Assembly: GCF_003610255.1 (NCBI RefSeq)
Contig: NZ_RAPS01000001.1
Coordinates: 4,588,001 to 4,652,000, forward strand
Reading direction: 5' to 3'
Length of the DNA stretch: 64,000 nt
Origin: Streptomyces sp. TLI_171
GTDB taxonomy: Bacteria; Actinomycetota; Actinomycetes; Streptomycetales; Streptomycetaceae
The notes below the pieces were generated by a model, which worked only from the letters and a program-made list of their open reading frames with translations, had not been told where the DNA came from and made no database searches. The translations under genes and the position numbers were made by a program. Shown here one piece after another: positions 1 to 9,790 of the stretch. Numbering within the stretch: position 1 is the stretch's first letter; each line of letters opens with the position of its first letter.

Positions 1-2210
<2,210 letters not shown>

Positions 2211-2223
2211 CGCGCGGGGCGAC

Positions 2224-2257
2224 CAGGGGCGCGGGGGCGCTGTTCCCCGCGCCCCTG
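2224..2257. terminator. Bidirectional terminator, mfd / DUF4352 gene
   Basis: A perfect 13 bp GC stem (2224-2236 with 2245-2257) with an 8 nt loop lies between two convergent stop codons. There is no long U tract, as is usual in streptomycetes. Confidence 0.7.
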
Positions 2258-2264
2258 TGTGCGT

Positions 2265-2858
2265 TCAGCCGAGCTTCCACTGGCCGGACTGCTGGGCGAA
2301 GCCGCTGTCCAGGGCGAACTGGACCTTGTCGAGCTTGGCGTCGGCCGGGACCTCGAAGGTGATGAAGCCGAGCGCGCTCTCGCCCGGGGCGATGTTCGCG
2401 GGGACGGGGAACTCCGGGCCGGCCTTGGTCTCGGCGACGGTGGACTCGAAGCCCTGGCCCTGCGCGTCGAGGAGCTTGGCGCTGTTCTGCGGGGCGTCCG
2501 CGTAGGCCGCCGAGCCCGTGGCCTTGATCCGGAACTGGACGGCGACGAAGCGCTTGCCGTCAGCGGGCTTGGTGTACTCGTCCGCGCCCTCCGCGTTGTC
2601 GACGACCTTCACCAGCGTCACGTCCGCGGAGTTGGTCTTCTCGGTCCCCTTGAGCGCGATCGTGTCGCCGGGCTTGGCGACCGTCGACTTTCCCTGGTCG
2701 CCGCTCTGCGCCTGCGGCGCGCCGCTGGAGGCGGCGGCGCTGCTCTTGGGGGTGGTGGAGACGGAGTTGTCGGTGGGGCCGCAGGCGGTGGCGGCGGCGA
2801 GCAGGGCCGCGCCGAGCAGGACGGCGGCGGTGCGGCGGTTGGTGGCGCGGACGGACAT
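2265..2858 (-). CDS. DUF4352-type secreted lipoprotein
   Basis: A 197 residue lipoprotein. The signal peptide has an arginine-rich start and a hydrophobic core ending in a lipobox (LAAATAC, Cys26), so the mature protein should be lipidated outside the membrane. A Ser/Ala/Gln-rich linker of about 30 residues follows. The remainder resembles the DUF4352/immunoprotective extracellular beta-sandwich family (phrases such as RFVAVQFRIKATGS and GESALGFITFEVP). No enzymatic residues are evident. The ATG at 2858 has a GGGGGAG ribosome site. It is divergent from the methylase gene, and the shared 180 bp region carries a perfect palindrome at 2964-2977. Function is unknown; cell-surface or stress-related roles are only inferred. 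Confidence 0.85.
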   Translation of the reverse strand: MSVRATNRRTAAVLLGAALLAAATACGPTDNSVSTTPKSSAAASSGAPQAQSGDQGKSTVAKPGDTIALKGTEKTNSADVTLVKVVDNAEGADEYTKPADGKRFVAVQFRIKATGSAAYADAPQNSAKLLDAQGQGFESTVAETKAGPEFPVPANIAPGESALGFITFEVPADAKLDKVQFALDSGFAQQSGQWKLG

Positions 2859-2963
2859 GGCGGGTTCTCCCCCTGGAGTTCGGTGGTGGCCGGTGTCCCG
2901 GCGACGACTTCAGTGGACCATGGGACTGTGAACAATGTCAACGAGACTTAGAGAAACCTCTCT

Positions 2964-2977
2964 GTTCACATGTGAAC
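2964..2977. promoter_or_regulatory. Perfect 14 bp palindrome in a divergent promoter region
   Basis: GTTCACATGTGAAC is a perfect inverted repeat between the lipoprotein gene (start 2858, minus) and the methylase gene (start 3039, plus). About 25 bp away a TTGACA reads toward the lipoprotein (minus strand, near 2935-2940). The layout suits a dimeric repressor or activator serving one or both genes, but the regulator is not identifiable. Confidence 0.45.
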
Positions 2978-3038
2978 CCGATGGGATGGCGTACTGGCTA
3001 TGCTGTGTGGCCACAGCCGCCCGCGAAGGAGCCCGCCG

Positions 3039-5174
3039 ATGTCGGACAGTCCCGAGGTGACGGCCGCCGAGATCGCCCGGCTGGCCGGAGTCGGCCGGGC
3101 CGCGGTCTCCAACTGGCGCCGCCGCCACGCCGACTTCCCGCGCCCCGCGGGCGGTACCGAGACCAGCCCGACGTTCCGGCTGGACCAGGTCGAGCAGTGG
3201 CTGCGCGCCCAGGGCAAACTCTCCGAACTGCCGCTGCTGGAACGGGTCTGGCAGCAGCTGGAGACGCTCCGCGACCCGGTCGGACCGGCCGTCGCCCCGC
3301 TGGTCGCGGCCGGGTCGCTGCTGCTCCTGCTGCACCGCGAGCCGTCGGTCCGGGCCGAGCTCGCCGAGCAGCCGGACACCCGGCTGGCCACCGCGCTGCC
3401 GAAGGCGCTGCGCCGCGCCGCCGCCGAGGCGCTCGGTGCGGACGCGCCCGCCGCGCTCGGCCTGCCGCTGATCGCCGGCGCCACCCACCTGGACCTGGCC
3501 CGCCTGCTGGCCGCGCTGACCGCAGACACCGGGCCGGCCGACGCGTACGAGCTGCTGCTGGCCAGGTACACCGAGGCCAACCCCCGGCTTCAGCAGCCCA
3601 TCCCGCCCGACGCCGCCGCCCTGCTGGCCGCGCTCGCCGGGCCGGCCGACGACGTGGCCGCCGCCGCGGGGGAGCGGACCGTGCTCGACCCGGCCTGCGG
3701 CGCCGGCGGGGTGCTGCTGGCCGCCGTCCCCGGCGGACGGTCCGGGACGGACGTCGAACGGCTCGGCCAGGACGCCGACCCGGACCTGGCCGGGGTAGCG
3801 CTGCTGCGCCTCGCGCTGGCCGCGCCCGCCGACCGCACCGGGCGGCTGCCGCTGGACGTCCGGGCGGGCGACGCGCTGCGCGCCGACGCGTTCCCGGGGG
3901 CGCGCGCGCACGCGGTGCTGTGCCGCCCGCCCTACAACGAACGCGACTGGGGGCACGACCAGTTGCAGTACGACTCGCGCTGGCCGGGCGGAGTGGTGCC
4001 GCCGCGCGGCGAGTCCGAACTGGCCTGGGTGCTGCACTGCCTGGCGCACACCCGGCCCGGCGGGACGGCGGTGCTGCTGCTGCCGCCGACCGTCGCCTCC
4101 CGCCGGGCGGGCCGCCGGGTGCGGGCCGAACTGGTCCGCTCCGGTGCGCTGCGCGCCGTGGTGGCGCTGCCCGCCGGCGTCGCCCCGCCGTACGGGGTGC
4201 CGCTGCACGTGTGGGTGCTGCGCGGGCCGGTGCCCGGCGACGACTTCCGGCACGTGCTGCTGCTGGACGCCGCGGCCGACGGCGGCCGGGAGCGGATCGA
4301 CCAGGAGGCGCTGCGGGAGACGGTGCTGACGGCATGGCAGGAGTTCGACCGGGCCGCCCGCGCGGGCGGCCCGCTGCCCGCCGACCGGCCCGGCCGGCAC
4401 CGGGCCGTCCCCGCGCTCGACCTGCTGGACGAGGAGACCGACCTCACCCCCGCCCGCCACCTGCCCGCCGCGCCCGCCGGCGCCGCGCCCGGCGCCCTGA
4501 CCGGGCTGCGCGAGCGGCTGGCCGCCGAACTCGCCCGCCTCGCCGAACTGGACGCCGCGCTGCCCGCCCTCGCCCCGACCGGCAGCGCCCCGCCGCCACA
4601 GGTCAGCATCGGCGAACTCGCCCGCTCCGGCGCCCTGGAGGTGCACTCCTCCGGCCAGGGCGCACCCGCCCGGCCCGGCGGCCGCACCCCGCTGGTCACC
4701 GACCAGGACCTGCAGAGCGCGGCCCCGCCGAGCGCCGCCACCGACGCCGACGAGCTGACGGTCCGTCAGGGCGACGTGCTGGTGCCGGCGCTGGGCGGGG
4801 AGGGCGCGCAGGCCGTGCACCCCGGCAGCCCCTACCTCGGGGCGGCGCTGGGCGCCAGGCTGCACCTGCTGCGGCCCGACCCGGCGCTGCTCGACCCGGA
4901 CTTCCTGGCCGGCCAACTGCGCGCCACCGGCGCCGGACGGCGGGCCAGCAGCTTCGCCTCCACCACCAGCCGGCTGGACGTCCGGCGGTTCGAGCTGCCC
5001 CGGGTGCCGGTCGGGCAGCAGCGGGAGCTGGGCGCGGCGTTCCGGCGGATCGCGGACTACGAGGCGGCGCTGGCCGGGGCGGTGGCCGACGCCCGCGCGC
5101 TGACCCGGGCGCTCACCGACGGCCTGGCCGCCGGCGCCACCGGCCCGGCCCGGCAGGACACCGGCCCGAACTGA
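3039..5174 (+). CDS. HTH - N-6 DNA methylase - specificity-like fusion protein
   Basis: A 711 residue protein. The ATG at 3039 is chosen because GAAGGAG ends 7 nt before it; an in-frame ATG at 3000 has no such site. Residues ~7-60 are an HTH/excisionase-like module (TAAEIARLAGVGRAAVSNW). The central domain is an N-6 adenine methyltransferase with SAM motif I DPACGAGG (D217). Motif IV, normally N/D-PP-Y/F, here reads RPPY (R296-Y299). The last ~170 residues look like a type I specificity (HsdS) half: target-recognition region, then a helical spacer near residue 650. No restriction subunit is visible nearby, so it may be an orphan methylase or a non-restriction regulator. Whether it still methylates is uncertain because of motif IV. 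Confidence 0.8.
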   Translation: MSDSPEVTAAEIARLAGVGRAAVSNWRRRHADFPRPAGGTETSPTFRLDQVEQWLRAQGKLSELPLLERVWQQLETLRDPVGPAVAPLVAAGSLLLLLHREPSVRAELAEQPDTRLATALPKALRRAAAEALGADAPAALGLPLIAGATHLDLARLLAALTADTGPADAYELLLARYTEANPRLQQPIPPDAAALLAALAGPADDVAAAAGERTVLDPACGAGGVLLAAVPGGRSGTDVERLGQDADPDLAGVALLRLALAAPADRTGRLPLDVRAGDALRADAFPGARAHAVLCRPPYNERDWGHDQLQYDSRWPGGVVPPRGESELAWVLHCLAHTRPGGTAVLLLPPTVASRRAGRRVRAELVRSGALRAVVALPAGVAPPYGVPLHVWVLRGPVPGDDFRHVLLLDAAADGGRERIDQEALRETVLTAWQEFDRAARAGGPLPADRPGRHRAVPALDLLDEETDLTPARHLPAAPAGAAPGALTGLRERLAAELARLAELDAALPALAPTGSAPPPQVSIGELARSGALEVHSSGQGAPARPGGRTPLVTDQDLQSAAPPSAATDADELTVRQGDVLVPALGGEGAQAVHPGSPYLGAALGARLHLLRPDPALLDPDFLAGQLRATGAGRRASSFASTTSRLDVRRFELPRVPVGQQRELGAAFRRIADYEAALAGAVADARALTRALTDGLAAGATGPARQDTGPN

Positions 5175-5267
5175 CGGGGCGTCGGCGCGGCGAACGGGCT
5201 CTCGACGGGTCGGCGGGTGGCGGTACCGTGTGCGCAGCATCTGCACCGCCGTCACCGAGGAGCGCCC

Positions 5268-5873
5268 ATGCCCGCCCGCGCCGCGTCCGGCCCCTACCGG
5301 ACCTGGGTGACGGTGCTGTGCGCCCTGACCCCGGTGCTGACGCTCGGCATCGTCGGCATGGCGCCGTCCGTGGTGCTCGCCGTCGGGCGGCAGCGCAGGG
5401 CCGACATCGTGGGCGCGGTGGTCATCGGCCTGATGCAGCTGGCCCTGTACATCGAGATGGGCCTGACCCCCAAGGACGGGGAGATCAGCAACCTGGTCGC
5501 TGCGCTGGTGCTGATCCCGCTGTGGATCGGCACGCCGGTGCACTTCCTGGTGATGAACCAGCGCCGCTTCTGGCCCGCGCCCGCTCCCGGGCCCGCTCCC
5601 GGCTACGGCTACGGCTACGGGTACCCGGGGTACCCGACGCCGCCCCAGCCGTACCCGGCGGCGGGGCCGACCGCGCCGTACCCCAACCCGTACCAGGCCG
5701 CCCCGTATCCGACGCCCACGCCGACCCCGACGCCGTACCCGGCGCCCGCGGTGCCCGCGCCGACGCCCGCACCCGGGCCGGCGCAGACTCCCGCGCCCGG
5801 GCAGACCGGGGCCGCCGAGCTGCGTGAACTCGGCGAACTCCTGCGGCGGCAGGCCGGGGACGGGCAGCCGTGA
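5268..5873 (+). CDS. Small membrane protein with Pro/Tyr-rich cytoplasmic tail
   Basis: A 201 residue protein. The ATG at 5268 follows GAGGAG with 5 nt spacing; an earlier in-frame ATG lacks a ribosome site. Three hydrophobic segments are visible (~residues 9-33, 45-65 and 75-95). The second half is low complexity: repeated Tyr-Gly and Tyr-Pro pairs, then a Pro/Ala/Thr-rich stretch ending in a short charged helix. The gene overlaps the next one by 4 bp (GTGA), so it is probably translationally coupled to the Ser/Thr kinase. A tail of this kind is typical of interaction or tethering segments. A role as partner or substrate of the kinase is inference from the coupling. Confidence 0.75.
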   Translation: MPARAASGPYRTWVTVLCALTPVLTLGIVGMAPSVVLAVGRQRRADIVGAVVIGLMQLALYIEMGLTPKDGEISNLVAALVLIPLWIGTPVHFLVMNQRRFWPAPAPGPAPGYGYGYGYPGYPTPPQPYPAAGPTAPYPNPYQAAPYPTPTPTPTPYPAPAVPAPTPAPGPAQTPAPGQTGAAELRELGELLRRQAGDGQP

Positions 5874-7417
5874 GCCGTACCGTCGGCGAGCGGTACCTGC
5901 TGGCCGAGAAGATCGGCCACGGCGGGATGGGCCAGGTCTGGGCCGCCCACGACCGGCGGCTGGACCGCCGGGTCGCGGTGAAGCTGCTGCGCGCCGACGC
6001 GGTGCCGTACCCGAGCGGGCACGGCGACGGCCAGGCGGACCTGCTGCGGCAGCGCTTCCTGCGCGAGTGCCGGATCAGCGCCGCCCTGGACCATCCGGGG
6101 CTGGTCACCGTGTACGACGCCGGCGTCGACGACGAGGAGCTGTACCTGGTGATGCAGCGGGTCCCCGGCCTCAGCCTCGCCGACCTGATCGCCGAGGAGG
6201 GCCCGCTGCCCGTCGAGCAGGCCGCCGCCGTCGCCGGACAGCTCTGCGCCGCGCTGGGCGCGGTGCACGGGGCGCGGGTGGTCCACCGCGACCTGAAACC
6301 GAGCAATGTGATGATCCGTCCGGACGGGCGGGCCGTACTGCTGGACCTCGGCATCGCCGCCGCCCTCGACCCCACCGCCACCCGGCTCACCCTCACCGGC
6401 AGCCCGATCGGCAGCCCCGCCTACATGGCCCCCGAACAGGCCATGGCCGCGGACGCCGACCGCCGCAGCGACCTGTACGCGCTCGGCTGCATGTTGCACG
6501 AGATGCTCGCCGGACAGCCCCCGTTCCCCGCCCCCACCGCGCTCGGCGTGCTGCGCCGCCAGGTCGACGACCCGCCCGTGCCGCTGCGCCGGCTGCGGGC
6601 CGAAGTGCCGGCCGCGGTCGAGGCGCTGGTCCTGCGGCTGCTCGCCAAACACCCCGCCGAGCGGCCCGCGGACGCCGCGGAGGTGCACGCCATGCTGCTG
6701 CCCCTGCTGCCCGCCCCCACCGGTCGGGTCCGCACCCGGCTGCCCGCCGTCCCCGACCCCGGCGACCCGTACCGCTACCCGCACCACCCGCAGCCCGCCG
6801 CCGACCCGGTGGAACTGCCGCCGGCCGCGGCGGCCCGGGCGCCGGCCCCCCGGCCCGAGCAGGAGACCCTCTCCGGAGCCTGCGCCCGGCTCTCCGACCT
6901 GGTCGAGGCCGGCCGGCACACCGAGGTGCTCGACCTGGCCGCCGCGCTGCTGCCCAGGGCCGTCGCCGAACAGGGCGAGGCCGCGCCGCTGGTGCGCACC
7001 GTCCGGGCCATCCGGGCCCGCACCCTGCTCACCGAGCGCCGCTGGGCCGAGGCCCTCCCCGAGCTGCGTCGACTCACCGCGACCGCGGCGCCCCACGACC
7101 CCGCGGCCCTCGACCACCGCCGGCACGCCGCCCGCTGCCTCGAACACCTCGGCCACCCCGCCGAGGCCCTCGCCGAGTACCGCGCGGTGCTCGCCGCCCT
7201 CCCGCCCGAGGCCCCGGCCGGCGCCGAACTGCGTGAGCGGATCGGCCTGCTGCTGGCCGCCACCGGCCACACCGCGACCGGCTGGCAGGCCCTGCTCGAA
7301 CTCCTCCTGGAGACCGAACGCCGGCACGGCCCGCACCACCCGGACGTCCACCGCCTGCGCACCCACCTCGAACGGCTCGGCGCCCACCGCACCACCACCA
7401 ACCCCTACGCCACCTAG
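5870..7417 (+). CDS. Soluble Ser/Thr protein kinase with TPR-like C-terminus
   Basis: A 515 residue Hanks-type kinase. The GTG start overlaps the upstream stop. Visible motifs are the glycine loop GHGGMGQVW (~16-24), the ATP lysine in RRVAVKLL, the catalytic loop HRDLKPSN (D141), the magnesium loop as DLG (D159) instead of DFG, and the APE region PAYMAPEQ. After residue ~275 there is a Pro-rich linker. The remaining ~200 residues are alpha-helical and resemble tetratricopeptide or BTAD-like repeats. I see no transmembrane segment or PASTA domain, so unlike PknB it should be cytoplasmic. The coupled upstream membrane protein could bring it to the membrane (inference). Confidence 0.92.
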   Translation: MSRTVGERYLLAEKIGHGGMGQVWAAHDRRLDRRVAVKLLRADAVPYPSGHGDGQADLLRQRFLRECRISAALDHPGLVTVYDAGVDDEELYLVMQRVPGLSLADLIAEEGPLPVEQAAAVAGQLCAALGAVHGARVVHRDLKPSNVMIRPDGRAVLLDLGIAAALDPTATRLTLTGSPIGSPAYMAPEQAMAADADRRSDLYALGCMLHEMLAGQPPFPAPTALGVLRRQVDDPPVPLRRLRAEVPAAVEALVLRLLAKHPAERPADAAEVHAMLLPLLPAPTGRVRTRLPAVPDPGDPYRYPHHPQPAADPVELPPAAAARAPAPRPEQETLSGACARLSDLVEAGRHTEVLDLAAALLPRAVAEQGEAAPLVRTVRAIRARTLLTERRWAEALPELRRLTATAAPHDPAALDHRRHAARCLEHLGHPAEALAEYRAVLAALPPEAPAGAELRERIGLLLAATGHTATGWQALLELLLETERRHGPHHPDVHRLRTHLERLGAHRTTTNPYAT

Positions 7418-7543
7418 CGACGGATGCAGTCGCAGGAGATCCACGCGCGGGGTCTGGCACCACGGGGCGGCGCTCCCTATTGTTCGTCCCAGCCACGTAC
7501 GCAGAGCACCACCGGACCGCACTCCACCGACCGGGAGGCCCCA

Positions 7544-8170
7544 GTGATCCGCACCAGCTCCGCCCGCCGACTGCGCGCCGCGCTCGGCGTCGCGGTCGTC
7601 GCCGCCGCGCTCGCCGCCTGCAGCGGCGCACCGGCGCACCAGGGCGCGGCCGCCGTCGTCGGCGACGAACGGATCACCATCGCCCAGGTGGAGGCCCGGG
7701 TCGCCGCCATCCGCGCCGGCGCCACCGCACAGGCCGACGGCAAGGCCAACGAGCAGCCCGGCCTGGCCCGGCACGCGGTCTCCGACCTGATCCTGGACCG
7801 GGTCGTCGCCCGTGCCCTGACGGACCGCCACCTGAGCGTCACCGCCGCCGAGATCGGCACCGCCCGCAGCAGCGACGTCCGCACCGTCGGCAGCGACGCC
7901 GTGCTCGCCCAGCTGCTGCTCAGCAAGCAGGGCGTGCCCGCCGCCGGCATCGACGACTTCTACCGGCAGCAGATCGGCCTCACCAAGCTCGCCGACGGCC
8001 AGGACCCGACCAGCGCCGACGGCGACGCCCTGATCCGCAAGGCCCTGGTGGACGCCGGAACCGCCCTGCACATCCAGGTCAACCCGCGCTACGGCAGCTG
8101 GGACACCGCCCGGATCGGCCTCACCGACGTCACCGAGAACTGGCTGCCGAAGAACGTCCGGCCGCTGTAA
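7544..8170 (+). CDS. SurA N-terminal domain-like lipoprotein
   Basis: A 208 residue protein. The GTG at 7544 is chosen because GGGAGG lies 5 nt upstream and a clean lipoprotein signal follows (arginines, hydrophobic core, lipobox LAAC). The mature part starts with a short beta segment (AAVVGDERITIAQVEARVAAI) and continues as helices, the layout of the SurA/PrsA N-terminal chaperone domain. No parvulin isomerase domain is present. The protein is likely anchored on the outer face of the membrane and may help fold secreted proteins. It precedes mazG by 40 bp in the same direction. Confidence 0.8.
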   Translation: MIRTSSARRLRAALGVAVVAAALAACSGAPAHQGAAAVVGDERITIAQVEARVAAIRAGATAQADGKANEQPGLARHAVSDLILDRVVARALTDRHLSVTAAEIGTARSSDVRTVGSDAVLAQLLLSKQGVPAAGIDDFYRQQIGLTKLADGQDPTSADGDALIRKALVDAGTALHIQVNPRYGSWDTARIGLTDVTENWLPKNVRPL

Positions 8171-8210
8171 TTCGCCGGAGCCCGCCGCGCGGCCGGGTAG
8201 GTTTCGAGGT

Positions 8211-9209
8211 GTGGACACTCCGAAGCTGACCCTGCTGACCACCACCCACCGCATCGCGCCCGGCCTGCTCTCCTGGCCCGCCTGGGAGGCGCTGCGCGCC
8301 GCGCCCAGGGTGCTGGCCGGCGTCGCGGACCACCCGCAGCTGCCCGCGCTGCGGGCGGCCGGCGTCGTGCCGGAGCTGGTCGAGCGCGGCTCGGCGCCGG
8401 CGCTGGCCCGGCAGTTGCTGGCCGCGGCCCCGGCGGTGTGGCTGGAGAGCCCGGACGGCGACCCGGGGCTGACGGACGCGCTGGCCCGGATCGCGGTGGA
8501 GGAGGCCGGCGAGCACCCGGAGATCGAGGTGCTGCCGGGCTCCTACGACCTGCCGGGCGCCCGGCTGCTCGACCTGGTCTCGGTGATGGACCGGCTGCGC
8601 TCGCCGGGCGGCTGCCCGTGGGACGCCGAGCAGACCCACCGGAGCCTGGTGAAGTACCTGGTGGAGGAGGCCTTCGAACTGGTCGAGGCGATCGAGGAGG
8701 ACGACCGGGAGACCCTGCGCGAGGAGCTCGGGGACGTCCTGCTGCAGGTGTTCTTCCACTCCCGGATCGCCGAGGAGGACGCCGCCGACCCGTTCTCGAT
8801 CGACGACGTCGCGGGCGACATCGTGGAGAAGCTGATGTACCGCCACCCGCACGTGTTCGGCGACGTCAGCGTCACGGGCTCGGCCGAGACCGAGGCCAAC
8901 TGGGAGCAGCTGAAGGCGGCGGAGAAGCAGCGCGAATCGGTGCTGGACGGCGTGCCGGCCGGCCTGCCCGCGCTGGCGTACGCCGCGAAGCTGGTCTCCC
9001 GGGTGCGCCGGGCGGAGTTCACCGGCGTGCCGGACGCGCCGTACGCGCTGCCCGCCGAGCTCACCGCGGAGTCGGCGGGGGAACTGCTGCTGGCGGTCGC
9101 GCAGCGCGCCTACGACCGCGGGGTGGACGTGGACGCGGCGCTGCGCGCGGCGGCCCGGCGGTACCGCGCGGCGGTCCGGACCGCGGAGGGTCTGCCGGAG
9201 GCGGGCTGA
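8211..9209 (+). CDS. mazG: Nucleoside triphosphate pyrophosphohydrolase MazG
   Basis: A 332 residue MazG-family protein that hydrolyses (d)NTPs, including aberrant ones, to monophosphate and pyrophosphate. The MazG core starts near residue 122 (LVSVMDRLRSPGGCPWDAEQ) and contains the metal-binding EExxE-type helices (LVEEAFELVEAIEE and EELGDVLLQV). The N-terminal ~115 residues match the extra region seen in actinobacterial MazG proteins. The start is GTG 8211; a later start would cut into that region. The stop codon lies inside a 19 nt palindrome shared with the convergent next gene. Confidence 0.93.
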   Translation: MDTPKLTLLTTTHRIAPGLLSWPAWEALRAAPRVLAGVADHPQLPALRAAGVVPELVERGSAPALARQLLAAAPAVWLESPDGDPGLTDALARIAVEEAGEHPEIEVLPGSYDLPGARLLDLVSVMDRLRSPGGCPWDAEQTHRSLVKYLVEEAFELVEAIEEDDRETLREELGDVLLQVFFHSRIAEEDAADPFSIDDVAGDIVEKLMYRHPHVFGDVSVTGSAETEANWEQLKAAEKQRESVLDGVPAGLPALAYAAKLVSRVRRAEFTGVPDAPYALPAELTAESAGELLLAVAQRAYDRGVDVDAALRAAARRYRAAVRTAEGLPEAG

Positions 9210-9222
9210 CGGTCCGTCAGCC
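9204..9222. repeat. Stop-codon palindrome (CTGACGG-N-CCGTCAG family)
   Basis: A perfect 9+1+9 inverted repeat contains the TGA of mazG on one strand and the TGA of the convergent gene on the other. Related copies overlap or touch the stop codons at 18590, 20124, 44613 and 62745, and one lies inside the methylase gene at 4755-4769. Confidence 0.7.
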
Positions 9223-9636
9223 GGCCAGCGGGACGTCCGCGACGGGGCGGCGCTGGGCCGGCACCACTTCGCCGATGGCCTCGCCGACCAGGGCGAGCAC
9301 CTCGGCCAGCGGGTCGAGGTGGCCGGGCAGGTCGGCGAGTTGCACGATGCGCTCGCCGTCCGGGCCGGCCACCGCGAACAGGTCGATCGGGCCGAGGTGC
9401 TTGACGGCGGTGTCGACCAGGGCGGCGATGTCCGCCGGGTGGTGGACGTCGCCGGAGACGCCGACCACGGGGCAGCCGGGGCGGTCGAGTTCGGCGGCGA
9501 GGTCCTCGGCGATGCCGGGGCGCAGATCGGCGATGAGCAGGCCGGCGGCGCCGGCGGCGGAGAACCTCCGGGCCAGGTCGGCTCCCGAACCTCCGTCGAG
9601 CACCGCGATGACCACCACTGCACCGGCTACTCGCAT
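9217..9636 (-). CDS. Truncated SDR-like Rossmann protein
   Basis: A 139 residue protein. The ATG at 9636 is chosen for the AAGGGGAG site just upstream. It looks like the first half of a short-chain dehydrogenase/reductase: beta-strand AVVVIAVLDGGSG in the cofactor-loop position, then DLARRFSAAGA, a D-rich second strand (LLIADLRP), a VSGDVHHPAD segment equivalent to the DVTD motif, and a DLFAVAGPDG strand equivalent to NNAG. The Ser-Tyr-Lys catalytic half is absent, and the glycine-rich loop is degenerate compared with TGxxxGIG. It is probably not an SDR enzyme; a binding or vestigial role is possible. It is divergent from the P450 gene. Confidence 0.65.
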   Translation of the reverse strand: MRVAGAVVVIAVLDGGSGADLARRFSAAGAAGLLIADLRPGIAEDLAAELDRPGCPVVGVSGDVHHPADIAALVDTAVKHLGPIDLFAVAGPDGERIVQLADLPGHLDPLAEVLALVGEAIGEVVPAQRRPVADVPLAG

Positions 9637-9790
9637 GGCCTGCTCCCCTTTCAGAGCGAACCCGTGGGCAGCCCGCACGCCGCCCATCGTGGTTATCGGA
9701 GGATCGTAGGCTCGCCCCGACGCTCCGCAACAGGGATTACCCACCAGGTGACCAGACTCACGCGGCGGCCCCTACAGATACGGTCAAGAC

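Noticed and set aside
2964..2977. Rex operator
   Set aside because: GTTCAC precedes GTGAAC, the reverse of the Rex order GTGAA-N4-TTCAC.
2910..5543. Very long open frame on the minus strand opposite the methylase
   Set aside because: Its translation is a Gly/Gln/Arg/Val-rich shadow of the high-GC gene on the plus strand, with no ribosome site or motifs. Similar shadows near 5.6-8.2 kb, 20.0-23.4 kb and 36.3-39.6 kb were rejected for the same reason.
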